Shown: one piece after another, positions 15,701 to 25,817 of the stretch | How positions within the stretch are numbered: the first letter of the stretch is position 1 | How the letters are laid out: each line of letters begins with the position of its first letter | Assembly: GCA_902560075.1 (NCBI GenBank) | Contig: CACEKE010000004.1 | Coordinates: 1 to 64,000, forward strand | Direction of reading: 5' to 3' | DNA from: an uncultured Pelagibacteraceae bacterium | GTDB lineage: Bacteria; Pseudomonadota; Alphaproteobacteria; Pelagibacterales; Pelagibacteraceae | DNA: 64,000 bases | Translations under genes and position numbers: made by a program | The notes under the pieces: model-generated | What the model saw: only the letters and a program-made list of their open reading frames with translations | What the model was told of the DNA's origin: nothing | The model's database searches: none

Positions 15701-17297
15701 TACAGATGAAATAGCTAGATTAAGACATTCTACGAAAGGTGTCACACTTATTTCTCCACCACCACATCATGATATTTATTCTATCGAAGATTTAGCGCAA
15801 TTAATTTATGATCTTAAACAAATTAATCCAAAAGCAAGAGTAAGTGTAAAATTAGTAGCTTCATCAGGCGTTGGAACTATTGCAGCAGGAGTAGCGAAAG
15901 CAAAAGCGGATATAATTTTAATTTCTGGACATAATGGTGGTACGGGGGCCTCTCCTCAAACTAGTGTAAAATATGTTGGAATTCCATGGGAAATGGGTCT
16001 TACAGAGGCTAATCAGGTATTAACACTAAATAATCTTAGACATACTGTTACTTTAAAAACTGATGGAGGTATTAAAACCGGAAGAGACGTAGTTATTGCA
16101 GCAATGATGGGTGCAGAGGAATATGGTGTAGCAACTACATCATTGGTGGCGATGGGATGTATAATGGTTAGACAATGTCATTCAAATACTTGTCCTGTAG
16201 GTGTTTGTACTCAGGATGAAAAACTGAGAGAAAAATTCAATGGAACACCAGAAAAAGTTGTAAATCTATTTAGTTTTATTGCTCAAGAGGTTAGAGAAAT
16301 AATCGCTGAGCTAGGTTTCAAAAGTCTAAACGATATTATTGGGAGAACAGATTTATTAAAGCAGATTAGTAAGGGTTCTTCTAATTTAGATGATCTAGAT
16401 CTTAACCCATTATTTGTACAAGCCGATCCAGGCAAAAACAAAAGGTTCTGCGAAAAACAAATTATTAATTCGGTACCTGACACACTTGACCAAAAAATAT
16501 GGGGTGAGATTGAAGATTGTATAGATAATGATAAAAAAAATGAAAAAATTTATAATATACAAAATACAGATCGGGCAGTAGGAACAAGAATTTCTTATAA
16601 TTTATATAAAAAATTTGGAAATAATAAATTGCCTGAGAATTCCGTAGAGATAAATTTTGTAGGATCTGCAGGTCAATCTTTTGGTGCTTTTGGAACAAAA
16701 GGTTTAAAACTCAATCTTAAAGGCGATGCTAACGATTATGTCGCGAAAGGTTTATCCGGTGCAACTATTTCAATAAAACTAAGTGAAGAAAGTAATTTAA
16801 TATCAAATGAAAATACAATTATCGGAAACACAGTTCTATATGGAGCCACTTCAGGAAATTTATTTGCAGCTGGTCAAGCTGGAGAGAGGTTCGCAGTGAG
16901 AAATTCTGGAGCTACATCAGTTGTTGAAGGATGTGGATCAAACGGTTGTGAGTACATGACTGGAGGAGCTGTAATAATATTGGGCATCATAGGCGATAAT
17001 TTTGGAGCAGGAATGACAGGTGGTATGGCATTCGTTTACGATGAGGAAAAAGAATTTGAAAAAAAAGTTAATCCGGAAACAGTAGTTTGGCAAAGATTAG
17101 AAACAGAATATTGGAAAAACTACTTGAAAAACTTAGTAAGTCAACATTTTAAAGAGACCAATTCAAAAGTTTCAGAAAAAATAATTAATAACTTTGATCA
17201 AGAATTGAATCATTTCTACCAGGTTTGTCCGAAAGAAATGATCGATAAATTAGATAATCCAATTACAAATAAAGAGTTACAGGGATTTGCGAGCTAA
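12798..17297 (+). CDS. gltB: Glutamate synthase (NADPH) large subunit (1499 aa)
   Basis: The large subunit contains an N-terminal glutamine amidotransferase domain whose nucleophile is the Cys in EHDACGVGLVAS (about residue 27, so a 26-residue propeptide should be removed). It then has the central domain, the FMN synthase domain (GGTGASPQTSVKYVGIPWE) with the 3Fe-4S motif CIMVRQCHSNTCPVGVC, and a C-terminal GXGXG beta-helix (GCGSNGCEYMTGG). Length matches alphaproteobacterial GltB. The ATG at 12798 overlaps the gltD stop by one base. The 3' end overlaps a convergent hydrolase gene by 4 bp. Confidence 0.96.
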   Translation: MNLRNKNLKKLKKNHVYSEKMEHDACGVGLVASTEGKKSRKVVEYGIQALKAVWHRGAVDADGKTGDGAGIHIEIPSDFFVEKIEVTGHKHNSDDEVCVGMIFLPRNDYSAQESCRTIVESELTKNNFYIYGWRQVPVDSKVLGEKAELTRPEIAQVLFKTNDKEIRGKNLERKLYETRRKIEKSCRQKHLNNFYICSFSSKSIIYKGMFLAEALSDFYLDLKDERFISRYAIFHQRFSTNTAPSWDLAQPFRSIAHNGEINTLKGNVNWMKVHEEEMFDSNYDNMENLKPVIPEGNSDSASLDNVFELLSMSGHSAPLTKLMLIPDAWSKKSKILPKNQLKLFNFLNSTMEPWDGPAALAGTDNEWVIAASDRNGLRPLRFTITRDKLLFAGSETGMVDLNEKKIIRKGRLGPGEIIGVRIEKGKVFTNSQIKDYLAKEYKHFNNQIIDLDKKFPIEKENNNYEGAELRKRQHTFGYSLEDLELILHPMAEDAKEATGSMGDDTPLAVLSDKYRPLYHYFRQNFSQVTNPPIDSLRENKVMSLKTRFGNLGNILDFNNLTEENIYVLNSPILSNSQFQKFITYFGNNYKIFDCTFKNGETLEDALNRLKKVTEIAVRQGITQIIISDKDISDDKYPIPTLLSVGAIHTNLVKLGLRGYVSINVQSGECLDTHSFATVIGVGATTVNPYLAFDSLYERFKKKLFKNLSFEDCIVRYIKSVNLGLLKIMSKMGISVLSSYRGGCNFETVGLSRTVVNEYFPGMMSKISGIGLTGIEKKIRSIHKDAFQTGANILPIGGIYRYRKNGEKHQYQGKLIHLLQSAVATGSYETYKKYAKGIYNLPPISLRDLVDFNKKTSVGIEEVEPIENILKRFGSGSMSHGALSKEAHETLAVAMNRIKGASCSGEGGEDSARFKIMSNGDTANSRVKQIASARFGVTVDYLNNCNEIEIKIAQGAKPGEGGQLPGFKVTDEIARLRHSTKGVTLISPPPHHDIYSIEDLAQLIYDLKQINPKARVSVKLVASSGVGTIAAGVAKAKADIILISGHNGGTGASPQTSVKYVGIPWEMGLTEANQVLTLNNLRHTVTLKTDGGIKTGRDVVIAAMMGAEEYGVATTSLVAMGCIMVRQCHSNTCPVGVCTQDEKLREKFNGTPEKVVNLFSFIAQEVREIIAELGFKSLNDIIGRTDLLKQISKGSSNLDDLDLNPLFVQADPGKNKRFCEKQIINSVPDTLDQKIWGEIEDCIDNDKKNEKIYNIQNTDRAVGTRISYNLYKKFGNNKLPENSVEINFVGSAGQSFGAFGTKGLKLNLKGDANDYVAKGLSGATISIKLSEESNLISNENTIIGNTVLYGATSGNLFAAGQAGERFAVRNSGATSVVEGCGSNGCEYMTGGAVIILGIIGDNFGAGMTGGMAFVYDEEKEFEKKVNPETVVWQRLETEYWKNYLKNLVSQHFKETNSKVSEKIINNFDQELNHFYQVCPKEMIDKLDNPITNKELQGFAS

Positions 17298-18049
17298 ACG
17301 CTATGATTAATTATATTTTCTAGTTCTTTTAATATTTTCTTTTGATATTTTTTTGAAAATAAACTGTGATCACCATTTTTGATTATAATTAATTTTCGTT
17401 TTGCTTTAGTAAATATTTTGATTAATTTTCTAGAAAATTTTACTGGGATTGCCTCATCTTTAGTACCGTGAAAAAATGTTACTGGAATTTTAGAGGAAAT
17501 TTTCTTATTGAATACTTTATTTTTTCTTCCATCTTTAATTAATTGATATGTTATAGGATACTCATACCCACCATGTTTAAGGTTATAAACTCCTTTTTTC
17601 ATAGTTTCATATTTCATTTTACTAGTAAATTTTTTCCACATAACTTTATCAAGAAACTCAGGAGCTGAACCTATTCCAATAAAACCTTTTATTTGTTTTT
17701 TAAAATATTTAAATTGCAGCGTGGATAACCATGAACCCATACTAGATCCAATAATAATAAATTTATTATTTTTAACTTTCTTTTTTATGAAAAAATTGAC
17801 TTGATTACTCCACTTAGTAATATTTCCCTGAGTAAATTTACCTGCTGATTTTCCATGTCCTGAATATTCAACAGCAAAAAAACCTAACTTAAGCTTACTA
17901 CAGAATTTACTGAATACTTTTGGTTTTTCACCGTCTATATCAGACATAAATCCATGTAAAAAAATTATATAAGGATTCTTCTTTAAGTTGTTTGTTAAAT
18001 ATCTAATTTTTATATTTTTTGATATTTTAATGTATTTAATTTTGTTCAT
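17294..18049 (-). CDS. Alpha/beta-hydrolase (251 aa)
   Basis: A cytoplasmic serine hydrolase of the palmitoyl-protein-thioesterase-like / DUF1749-like alpha/beta group. The oxyanion motif LHGFMSD precedes the nucleophile elbow GSSMGS (Ser about residue 103). An acidic residue follows in FFHGTKDEAIP and the catalytic His is in KNGDHSLFSK near the C-terminus. The substrate is unknown. It starts 42 bp from the divergent GT4 gene and its tail overlaps gltB by 4 bp. A similar hydrolase is widespread in Alphaproteobacteria. Confidence 0.85.
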   Translation of the reverse strand: MNKIKYIKISKNIKIRYLTNNLKKNPYIIFLHGFMSDIDGEKPKVFSKFCSKLKLGFFAVEYSGHGKSAGKFTQGNITKWSNQVNFFIKKKVKNNKFIIIGSSMGSWLSTLQFKYFKKQIKGFIGIGSAPEFLDKVMWKKFTSKMKYETMKKGVYNLKHGGYEYPITYQLIKDGRKNKVFNKKISSKIPVTFFHGTKDEAIPVKFSRKLIKIFTKAKRKLIIIKNGDHSLFSKKYQKKILKELENIINHSV

Positions 18050-18091
18050 AAAAGTTTATTAGAATTATTACTTAATATATAATTAGTTGCA

Positions 18092-19249
18092 ATGTCATCA
18101 AAAATAAAAATTCTACAGGTCATACCAAAGTTAGGTTATGGAGGAGCTGAAACTGGATGCTTTGATCTAGCTCACTATCTTCATGAACATAATTGCAAGT
18201 CTTATATTGTAACTAGTGGTGGACCTTTATTAAAATATATTAATAAAAAAAAAGTAAAAATATTACGATTACCCGTACAAAGTAAAAATCCAATTTTAAT
18301 TCTTTTGAATTCTATATTATTAACATTAATAATTTTTTTCCTTAATATAGATATAGTTCACGCTAGAAGTAGAGCCCCTGCTTGGTCATGTCTTATCGCA
18401 ACAAAGTTAACTAGACGAAAATTTGTAACTACTTTTCATGGCACTTATAATTTCAAAAGTGATATAAAAAAATGGTATAATTCAGTAATGGTTCGATCTG
18501 ATCTAATTATAGCAGGATCTAATTTTATATTTTCACACATAAAAGAAAATTATTCAAAATATTTGTCAAATAAAAAAAAATTTTTAGTTATTTTTAGAGG
18601 TATAAATACAGACTATTTCAATCCAAAAAAAATTAAAGAAAGTGACAAAAATTTATTAAAAAAAAAATGGAATATAACTGACGAAAAAAAAATAATCCTA
18701 CTACCAGGAAGATTAACTGAATGGAAAGGCCAAGAAATGTTTATTGAGGCAATAAGCTTATTAAAAAAAAATTTATCTGAACTAGAATTTATTGCAGTAA
18801 TACTTGGAAGTGACCAAGGTAGGAAAATATATAAAAAAAAATTAATAAGATTGGTTGAACAACACAGATTGAGCGGTAATATTATTTTTGTAGATCATTT
18901 AGAATTAATGCCAATAGCATACGAAATATCAACTGTTATTGTCTCATCCTCAATTGAGCCAGAAGCATTTGGTAGAGTATCGGTAGAAGCACAATCCATG
19001 GAAAAACCAATTATTGCAAGTAACATTGGTGGTTCTAATGAAACTATTATCAATGATAAAACAGGCTTTTTATTTAAAGCTGGTGACTCAAAAAATTTAA
19101 GTGAAAAACTTAAAGAGGTATTAAATTTAAGCGAACTAACGTTAAATGGAATCGGTGCTGAGGGTAGAAAAAATATAATTGCAAAATTTAATGTTGAAAA
19201 AATGTGTAATACTACTTATTCAGAGTACAAAAAATTAATAAATGCCTAA
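18092..19249 (+). CDS. GT4-family glycosyltransferase (385 aa)
   Basis: A GT-B-fold retaining glycosyltransferase, probably in lipopolysaccharide or other envelope glycan synthesis. The N-terminal half opens with VIPKLGYGGAETGCFDLA (acceptor domain). The C-terminal half contains the phosphate-binding ILLPGRLTEWKGQE and the EX7E-type motif around EPEAFGRVSVEAQSMEKPIIAS. A hydrophobic stretch around residues 65-85 may mediate membrane association. Its stop overlaps the thrS start by 8 bp. Donor sugar is unknown. Confidence 0.88.
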   Translation: MSSKIKILQVIPKLGYGGAETGCFDLAHYLHEHNCKSYIVTSGGPLLKYINKKKVKILRLPVQSKNPILILLNSILLTLIIFFLNIDIVHARSRAPAWSCLIATKLTRRKFVTTFHGTYNFKSDIKKWYNSVMVRSDLIIAGSNFIFSHIKENYSKYLSNKKKFLVIFRGINTDYFNPKKIKESDKNLLKKKWNITDEKKIILLPGRLTEWKGQEMFIEAISLLKKNLSELEFIAVILGSDQGRKIYKKKLIRLVEQHRLSGNIIFVDHLELMPIAYEISTVIVSSSIEPEAFGRVSVEAQSMEKPIIASNIGGSNETIINDKTGFLFKAGDSKNLSEKLKEVLNLSELTLNGIGAEGRKNIIAKFNVEKMCNTTYSEYKKLINA

Positions 19250-21161
19250 TATTATTTTACCAGATGGAAAAAAGCTAAATTTTGAAAAAAAAATTGATGG
19301 CTTAAAAATTGCAGGATTAATAAGTAGTTCTTTAGCAAAGCAAGCTCTTGTAATGGAGGTTGATGGGATATTAAAAGATCTTAGCCATGAAATTACCAAA
19401 GATTCTAAAGTAAGAATAATTACATCTAAAAATAAAGAAGGTTTAGAGGTTATAAGGCATGATGCAGCTCATATAATGGCAATGGCAGTTCAACAGTTAT
19501 TTCCTGGCACTCAAGTAACTATTGGTCCAGTAATTGAAAATGGTTTTTATTACGACTTTGCAAGAAAAGAACCTTTTACTAGCGATGATTTATTAAAGAT
19601 CGAAACTAGAATGTCAGAGATTATAGATCAAGATGTTAAAACTAAAAGGGAAGTATGGGAAAGGAAAAAAGCTATAAATCATTTTAAAAAAATTGGGGAA
19701 AAATACAAAGCAGAAATTATAGAAAGCATTCCAGATAGTGAGGAACTTTCAATATATCATCACGGTGAAACCTGGTATGACTTATGTAGAGGCCCTCATT
19801 TATCTTCCTCAGGTAAAATTGGAAAAGCTTTTAAACTTACAAAAGTTTCAGGCGCGTATTGGCGTGGTAACTCAGATAACGAAATGCTCCAAAGAATATA
19901 TGGCACATGTTGGAGTTCAAAAAAGGAATTAGATGAATATTTAAATAGATTAGAGGAAGCAGAAAAAAGAGATCACAGAAAGTTGGGTAAAGAAATGGAT
20001 CTTTTTCATTTCAGAGAGGAAAGTCCAGGATCAGTGTTCTGGCATCAAAAAGGTTGGAATTTATTTCAAAAATTAATTTCTTACATGAGAGCAAAACAGG
20101 ATAAAGCAGGTTATAACGAAATTAATACACCTGAGATTTTAGATAGATCTCTTTGGGAAAAGTCAGGACATTGGGAGAAATTTGGTGATAACATGTACAC
20201 TTCTACTACTCCAGATGAAAAAGTATTCGCAATTAAGCCAATGAATTGTCCTGGATGTGTTCAAGTGTTTAACCAAGGTTTGAAAAGCTATAGAGATTTA
20301 CCATTAAAGATGTCAGAATTTGGAAAGGTTCACAGATATGAGCCCTCTGGTTCTTTGCACGGCTTACTAAGAGTTAGAGCATTCACACAAGATGATGCAC
20401 ATATATTTTGCACTGAAGATCAAATTACTGAAGAATGTTTGTCGGTAACAAATTTAATTTTAGAAATTTATAAAGATTTAGGTTTCGAAAATATAATTTT
20501 AAAATATTCAGATAGACCAGAGATCAGAGTAGGAGAAGATCATGTTTGGGACAAATCAGAAAAGGCTTTATTAAAAGCAATTAAAGAAACGAATTTAGAA
20601 TATAGCATTAATAAAGGTGAGGGAGCATTCTATGGTCCTAAAATTGAATTTGTTCTTAGAGATGCTATTGGAAGAGATTGGCAATGTGGAACTTTACAAG
20701 TTGATTTAAATTTACCAGGAAGACTAGGTGCTAGTTATGTTGATAAAGACGGTTCAAAAAAAGTTCCAGTGATGCTGCATAGAGCTTTATTTGGGTCCTT
20801 AGAGAGATTTATTGGAATTTTAATTGAAAATTACTCAGGAAAACTTCCTTTCTGGCTTTCTCCATTACAAACAATGGTCATACCTATCTCTGACGATTTT
20901 GATAATTACGCAAAAAAAGTAAACAATGAGCTTAGACAAATTGGCATAACTAGTGAGGTTGATTTAAAAAATCATAACCTTAATTACAAAATAAGAGAAC
21001 ATTCCTTAAAAAAAATACCTTTATTATTGATTTGTGGGAAAAAAGAAGTTGACTCTAACACAGTAACTATTAGAAAATTAGATTCTAAAAAACAAGAAAG
21101 TATGGATTTAGAAAAATTTTTAAAAAAATATTCTACATTAAGCAAGCCTCCAATTAACTAA
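19242..21161 (+). CDS. thrS: Threonyl-tRNA synthetase (639 aa)
   Basis: A class II synthetase with an N-terminal TGS domain (residues 1-60), the second editing domain with HDAAHIMAMAVQQLFPG and YDLCRGPHL, the catalytic core with zinc-binding MNCPGC and the HGLLRVRAFTQDDAHIF motif, and a C-terminal anticodon-binding domain. Length is canonical. The start overlaps the preceding glycosyltransferase by 8 bp, and infC follows directly after the stop. The order thrS-infC-rpmI-rplT-pheS-pheT matches the classical translation operon of other bacteria. Confidence 0.97.
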   Translation: MPNIILPDGKKLNFEKKIDGLKIAGLISSSLAKQALVMEVDGILKDLSHEITKDSKVRIITSKNKEGLEVIRHDAAHIMAMAVQQLFPGTQVTIGPVIENGFYYDFARKEPFTSDDLLKIETRMSEIIDQDVKTKREVWERKKAINHFKKIGEKYKAEIIESIPDSEELSIYHHGETWYDLCRGPHLSSSGKIGKAFKLTKVSGAYWRGNSDNEMLQRIYGTCWSSKKELDEYLNRLEEAEKRDHRKLGKEMDLFHFREESPGSVFWHQKGWNLFQKLISYMRAKQDKAGYNEINTPEILDRSLWEKSGHWEKFGDNMYTSTTPDEKVFAIKPMNCPGCVQVFNQGLKSYRDLPLKMSEFGKVHRYEPSGSLHGLLRVRAFTQDDAHIFCTEDQITEECLSVTNLILEIYKDLGFENIILKYSDRPEIRVGEDHVWDKSEKALLKAIKETNLEYSINKGEGAFYGPKIEFVLRDAIGRDWQCGTLQVDLNLPGRLGASYVDKDGSKKVPVMLHRALFGSLERFIGILIENYSGKLPFWLSPLQTMVIPISDDFDNYAKKVNNELRQIGITSEVDLKNHNLNYKIREHSLKKIPLLLICGKKEVDSNTVTIRKLDSKKQESMDLEKFLKKYSTLSKPPIN

Positions 21162-21707
21162 GTGCCATTTCCAAAACAAAATTATTTTCAAAAAAGAACA
21201 AAACCTAAAGGTCCTAGATCTAATAACAGAATTACTTCTCCAGAGGTACAAGTTATTAATAGTGATGGTGAAAATCTAGGAATACTAAACTTACAAGAAG
21301 CAATATCCAAAGCAAAAAATGAAAATCTTGATTTAATTGAAATAGCTCCAAATGCAAGACCTCCTGTTTGTAAAATAATGGATATGGGAAAATATAAATA
21401 CGACCAACAGAAAAAATTAAATAAAGCAAAAAAGAAACAAAAAAAAATCGAACTAAAAGAAATTAAGTTAAGACCTGTAACAGAAGTTCACGATTATACT
21501 TTTAAAATTAAAAATGCTCAAAAATTCCTGTCTAAAGGAGACAAAGTGAAGTTTACTATAAGATTCAAAGGAAGAGAAATGCAACATACCAAGTTAGGGA
21601 ATGATCTAATGGAAAAGATTAAGATCGATATGGAGACAATTGGTAAAGTAGAGTTACAACCAAAATTTGATGGTAAACAAATGATCATGGTAATCCAGCC
21701 TTTATAG
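21162..21707 (+). CDS. infC: Translation initiation factor IF-3 (181 aa)
   Basis: IF-3 binds the 30S subunit, monitors start-codon pairing and blocks premature 50S joining. The N-terminal domain includes the RSNNRITSPEVQVI entry and IEIAPNARPPVCKIMDMGKYKY linker signature; the C-terminal domain has KVKFTIRFKGREMQH. The gene begins with GTG directly after the thrS TAA, with no gap. A non-AUG start is common for infC (AUU in E. coli), where it underlies autoregulation. Whether that applies here is inference. Confidence 0.96.
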   Translation: MPFPKQNYFQKRTKPKGPRSNNRITSPEVQVINSDGENLGILNLQEAISKAKNENLDLIEIAPNARPPVCKIMDMGKYKYDQQKKLNKAKKKQKKIELKEIKLRPVTEVHDYTFKIKNAQKFLSKGDKVKFTIRFKGREMQHTKLGNDLMEKIKIDMETIGKVELQPKFDGKQMIMVIQPL

Positions 21708-21758
21708 GCTATAATATCTATTGTAAAATAATATTTATATTAGTATAACCCCACAACT

Positions 21759-21965
21759 ATGCCAAAACTAAAAACAAAAAGTTCAGCAAAAAAAAGATTT
21801 AAAATTTCAGCAAGAGGAAAAGTAATAATGGCTCAAGCTGGTAAAAGGCATGGTATGATTAAAAGAACCAATTCGCAAATAAGAAAACAAAGAGGAACAA
21901 CTGTAATGTCAAAGCAAGATGGAAAGATTGTAAAATCTTATATGCCCTACAGTTTAAGAGGTTAA
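21759..21965 (+). CDS. rpmI: 50S ribosomal protein L35 (68 aa)
   Basis: Small basic ribosomal protein. The conserved [20 protein letters not shown] start and the [17 protein letters not shown] segment identify L35. It lies 51 bp after infC and 1 bp before rplT. The 51-bp gap could hold the L20-binding leader that controls rpmI-rplT in other bacteria, but I see no clear pseudoknot. Confidence 0.97.
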   Translation: MPKLKTKSSAKKRFKISARGKVIMAQAGKRHGMIKRTNSQIRKQRGTTVMSKQDGKIVKSYMPYSLRG

Positions 21966-21966
21966 T

Positions 21967-22323
21967 ATGTCTAGAGTAAAGCGTGGTGTAACAAGTAGAG
22001 CTAAACACAAAAAAGTTTTAAAAGCTGTTAAAGGTCAGTGGGGCCGAAGGAAAAATACTATAAGAGTCGCTAGACAAGCGATGGAAAAAGCAATGCAATA
22101 TGCATATAGGGACAGAAGAAATAAAAAAAGAGAATTTAAATCTCTTTGGATACAGAGAATTAACGCCGGAGTAAGACAAGAAGGTTTGACATATTCAAAA
22201 TTCATTAATGGATTAAACAAATCAGGTATTAAAATTGACAGAAAAATTCTTGCAGAAATTGCATATGATAACCCAGAGGCATTCAAAACTATTGTAAAAA
22301 AAGCTCAAGCAGCTCTTAATTAA
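21967..22323 (+). CDS. rplT: 50S ribosomal protein L20 (118 aa)
   Basis: L20 binds 23S rRNA early in 50S assembly. The start [19 protein letters not shown] and the [22 protein letters not shown] signature are intact, and length is canonical. It follows rpmI by one base, and pheS starts 47 bp downstream. Confidence 0.97.
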   Translation: MSRVKRGVTSRAKHKKVLKAVKGQWGRRKNTIRVARQAMEKAMQYAYRDRRNKKREFKSLWIQRINAGVRQEGLTYSKFINGLNKSGIKIDRKILAEIAYDNPEAFKTIVKKAQAALN

Positions 22324-22370
22324 CAACCATTGTCTATTGTTTTTATTTGTTTAAGAAATAATCTGTCTAA

Positions 22371-23438
22371 ATGTCTGAATTTGAAAAAAAAATATTTAAA
22401 TTTAAAGAAAAAATAAAAGTTGCAAAAAATTTATCTGAATTAACTAAAATAAGTTCCGAAATATTTGGTAAAAACGGAATAATAAATTTAGAATTCAAAA
22501 AACTAGGATCATTATCTCCAGATGAGAGAAAAAATTTTGCAGCTAATATAAACAGTTCAAAAAGAGAGGTTTCAGAACTTTTTTCAAAAAAATCAAATGA
22601 AGTTTTAGATAAAGAAATTATTGAAAAAGTTAATAAGGAAAAAATTGATATAACTCTGCCTGAAAAAGATTTTAAAATTGGAAAAGTTCATCCAGTTTCT
22701 CAAGTAATTGATGAAATATCTTGTATTTTTTCAGAGATAGGATTTTCTGTGGAAGAAGGACCAGATGTAGAAAATGAATATAATAATTTTACAGCACTAA
22801 ATACACCTGAAAATCATCCAGCAAAAGATATGCATGATACTTTTTATTTAGACCAAGATATGAAAACTTTATTGAGGACCCATACTTCTCCAGTTCAAGT
22901 ACGTACAATGTTAAAAGGAAGACCACCGTTTAAAATAATTGCTCCAGGCAGGACATATAGAAGCGATAGTGACCAAACCCACACTCCTATGTTTCATCAA
23001 TTAGAAGGTCTTCATATAGATAAAGACATAAATATGGGACATTTAAAAGGTTGTCTTAACTATTTTATTAAAGAATTTTTTGAAGTAGAAAAAATTAAAA
23101 TGAGATTTCGTCCTAGCCATTTTCCTTTCACTGAGCCATCAGCAGAAGTAGATATAGGTTATAGAATTGAAAATAATAAAATTATAATTGGTGAAGGAGA
23201 CAAGTGGCTTGAAATTCTAGGTTGTGGAATGGTCCATCCAAATGTTTTAAAAAACTGCAAAGTAGATCCAAATAAATTTCAAGGTTTCGCTTTTGGTATA
23301 GGTATAGATAGACTGGCTATGTTGAAATATGGGATCAATGATTTGAGATCTTTTTTTGAATGCGATTATAGATGGTTAAATCACTATGGTTTTGATCCAT
23401 TAGATGTTCCAACTAATTATAGAGGACTAAGTAGATGA
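22371..23438 (+). CDS. pheS: Phenylalanyl-tRNA synthetase alpha subunit (355 aa)
   Basis: The catalytic alpha subunit of the (alpha-beta)2 enzyme. An N-terminal coiled coil (about residues 1-90) is followed by class II motifs: motif 2 near [23 protein letters not shown], and motif 3 in [18 protein letters not shown] near residue 310. Length is normal. The stop overlaps pheT by 4 bp (ATGA), supporting translational coupling of the subunits. tRNA-Phe itself lies elsewhere in the window, at 60452. Confidence 0.97.
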   Translation: MSEFEKKIFKFKEKIKVAKNLSELTKISSEIFGKNGIINLEFKKLGSLSPDERKNFAANINSSKREVSELFSKKSNEVLDKEIIEKVNKEKIDITLPEKDFKIGKVHPVSQVIDEISCIFSEIGFSVEEGPDVENEYNNFTALNTPENHPAKDMHDTFYLDQDMKTLLRTHTSPVQVRTMLKGRPPFKIIAPGRTYRSDSDQTHTPMFHQLEGLHIDKDINMGHLKGCLNYFIKEFFEVEKIKMRFRPSHFPFTEPSAEVDIGYRIENNKIIIGEGDKWLEILGCGMVHPNVLKNCKVDPNKFQGFAFGIGIDRLAMLKYGINDLRSFFECDYRWLNHYGFDPLDVPTNYRGLSR

Positions 23439-25816
23439 AGTTTACTAAAAATTGGTTGAGTGATCATTTAAGTACTAATAAAAGTGAGAAACAAATTATT
23501 GAAAAACTTAACGGAATTGGTCTAGAAGTCGAAAAAGTTGAGCCAGTAAAAAACGAGTTAAGTGGTTTTATAGTAGCAAAAATTATTAAAGCAAACAAAC
23601 ATCCTAATGCCGATAGACTAAAATTATGTGATGTTGATATAGGAACAAAAGAAACTATAAAAGTCGTTTGCGGAGCACCAAATGCGCAAGACGGTTTATT
23701 AACTATATATGCTCCACCTGGTACAACAATACCAAAAAATGGAATGAAGTTGGAGGTTTCAAAAATAAGGGGAGAAACTTCTTATGGTATGCTTTGCTCC
23801 GAATCTGAATTGAAATTGTCTAATGAGTCAGAGGGTATTATTACGCTAAGTCAAAAATATTCTGGCAGTATCGGAAAACCTTATTTTAAAAATAAAAATA
23901 ATAATAATGTTATAGAATTATCTATTACACCAAATAGACCAGATTGTTTGGGGGTAAGAGGAATAGCCAGGGATCTTTATGCATGTGGATATGGCAATTT
24001 AAAAGAAATTAAGAAAATTAAATTTAACAAAAAGTCAAAGCACAACTTAAAGATAAAAATAGAAAAAAATGAAAATCAAGCGTGTTCAATATTTGGAAGT
24101 TGCCTTATTAAAAATATATCTAATAAAGAAAGTCCGAGCTGGTTAAAAGAAAGAATTTTGGCATTAGGTTTAAGACCAATATCTGCAGTTGTTGATATTA
24201 CAAATTATGTAATGTTTGACTTAAATAGACCTCTTCATGCATATGATTTAGATAAAATAAAAAATTCAATCACTGTAAGAAATTCAAAAAAAGGCGAAAT
24301 ACTTAAGGCACTTGATAACAAAAAATATACGTTAAAAGAGAATATGTGTGTAATTTCAGATGATGAGGGAGCTCTTGGTTTAGGTGGAATAATTGGGGGT
24401 ATTAGATCAGGCACTGAATTAGACACCAAAAATATTTTAATAGAGTCAGCATATTTTGATCCAAGCATTACAAGAAAAACATCAAAAGAGTTAGAAATTA
24501 ACAGCGATGCGAAATTTAGATTTGAAAGAGGAATTGACCCTCAGTCAGTTAAAGAAGGTCTAGAAATGGCTGCTAAATTAATAACTGAAATATGTGGTGG
24601 GGAAGTTTCAAATTTTGATATTCAAGAAACACAAAAATTTAGAAAAAAAATAATAAAATTTAAATCTAATTTAGTATCAAAAACAATTGGTATAAAAATT
24701 AATGAGAAAGATATAATTAAGATTTTAACCAGATTAGGTTTTGAAACAAAAAAGAAAAATAAATTAATTGAAATAAAGGTACCCACATGGAGACCAGATA
24801 TATTTGGCGAGATTGATTTAGTAGAGGAAATTATTAGAATTTTAGGTTTTGACAATATTAAATCTATAGAGCCTGAAAAAATTAGAATAAAGCCAACATT
24901 AAACTTTTATCAAAAACATTTCCATTTAGCTCAAAGATCGGTAGCCTCAAAAGGTTACTATGAAACTATAACATGGTCCTTTAGTGATGATAAAATAAAC
25001 GATAAGTTTAAAGAAGGTTTGGAAACTATAAAAATTATTAATCCTATTAGCTCAGAGTTAAGTGTACTCAGAAATTCTTTGTATCCAAACTTAATTTACT
25101 ATATGGAAAAAAACTTAAATAGAGGTTTCACTGATCAATCTTTGTTTGAGATTGGCCCAGTATTCACGGGTAAAAAACCTGGAGATCAGATTACAGTTAT
25201 ATGTGGTATTAGAAAAAAACAATATGATGATCAGAATAATTTCGGAGAAAAAAATATTAATGTATTTGATATTAAAAAAGATCTTATCCAATCACTTGTA
25301 GAGCTAGGATTAAAAAGAGATGAAATGCTAATAGAGGATATTTCGCCCTCATATTACCATCCTGGTATCTCAGGCACAATTTCATCAAAAAATGAAAAAA
25401 GTCTACTGGCATATTTTGGTCAGCTACATCCTAAAATAATTAATGAAACGTTTGGTTTTGAAATTTTTTTAGATAATCTAGTTCATTTTAAACAAGGTAA
25501 TAAAAAAATAAATAAAAGCCTGGTGTTATCAGATTTTCAAAAGTCAGACAGAGATTTTGCTTTCTTGATTAGTAAAAACATAAATGCTCAACAACTAGTC
25601 GATGCAATTAAAAATACAGATACATCAATGATTAAAAAAATTAAAATATTTGATGTCTATGAAGGAGAAAACATTCCCTCTGATAAAAAATCAATTGCTT
25701 TAAAAGTAACCATTCAATCAGATGAAAAAACTTTAAATGATAATGAATTGAAAGATATATCGAATAGAATTATCAAATCAGTTGAAGAGCATACGGGTGC
25801 GCAACTAAGATCTTAA
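23435..25816 (+). CDS. pheT: Phenylalanyl-tRNA synthetase beta subunit (793 aa)
   Basis: The beta subunit carries an N-terminal EMAP-type tRNA-binding domain ([20 protein letters not shown], about residues 43-62), B3/B4 editing domain ([14 protein letters not shown]), B5 DNA-binding-like domain, a catalytic-like core and a C-terminal FDX-ACB anticodon domain ([16 protein letters not shown]). Length is canonical. It overlaps pheS by 4 bp, and lepA starts one base after its stop. Confidence 0.96.
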   Translation: MKFTKNWLSDHLSTNKSEKQIIEKLNGIGLEVEKVEPVKNELSGFIVAKIIKANKHPNADRLKLCDVDIGTKETIKVVCGAPNAQDGLLTIYAPPGTTIPKNGMKLEVSKIRGETSYGMLCSESELKLSNESEGIITLSQKYSGSIGKPYFKNKNNNNVIELSITPNRPDCLGVRGIARDLYACGYGNLKEIKKIKFNKKSKHNLKIKIEKNENQACSIFGSCLIKNISNKESPSWLKERILALGLRPISAVVDITNYVMFDLNRPLHAYDLDKIKNSITVRNSKKGEILKALDNKKYTLKENMCVISDDEGALGLGGIIGGIRSGTELDTKNILIESAYFDPSITRKTSKELEINSDAKFRFERGIDPQSVKEGLEMAAKLITEICGGEVSNFDIQETQKFRKKIIKFKSNLVSKTIGIKINEKDIIKILTRLGFETKKKNKLIEIKVPTWRPDIFGEIDLVEEIIRILGFDNIKSIEPEKIRIKPTLNFYQKHFHLAQRSVASKGYYETITWSFSDDKINDKFKEGLETIKIINPISSELSVLRNSLYPNLIYYMEKNLNRGFTDQSLFEIGPVFTGKKPGDQITVICGIRKKQYDDQNNFGEKNINVFDIKKDLIQSLVELGLKRDEMLIEDISPSYYHPGISGTISSKNEKSLLAYFGQLHPKIINETFGFEIFLDNLVHFKQGNKKINKSLVLSDFQKSDRDFAFLISKNINAQQLVDAIKNTDTSMIKKIKIFDVYEGENIPSDKKSIALKVTIQSDEKTLNDNELKDISNRIIKSVEEHTGAQLRS

Positions 25817-25817
25817 A

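Noticed and set aside
21708..21758. L20 autoregulatory leader before rpmI
   Set aside because: The 51-bp AT-rich gap shows no clear paired structure resembling the known L20-binding sites.
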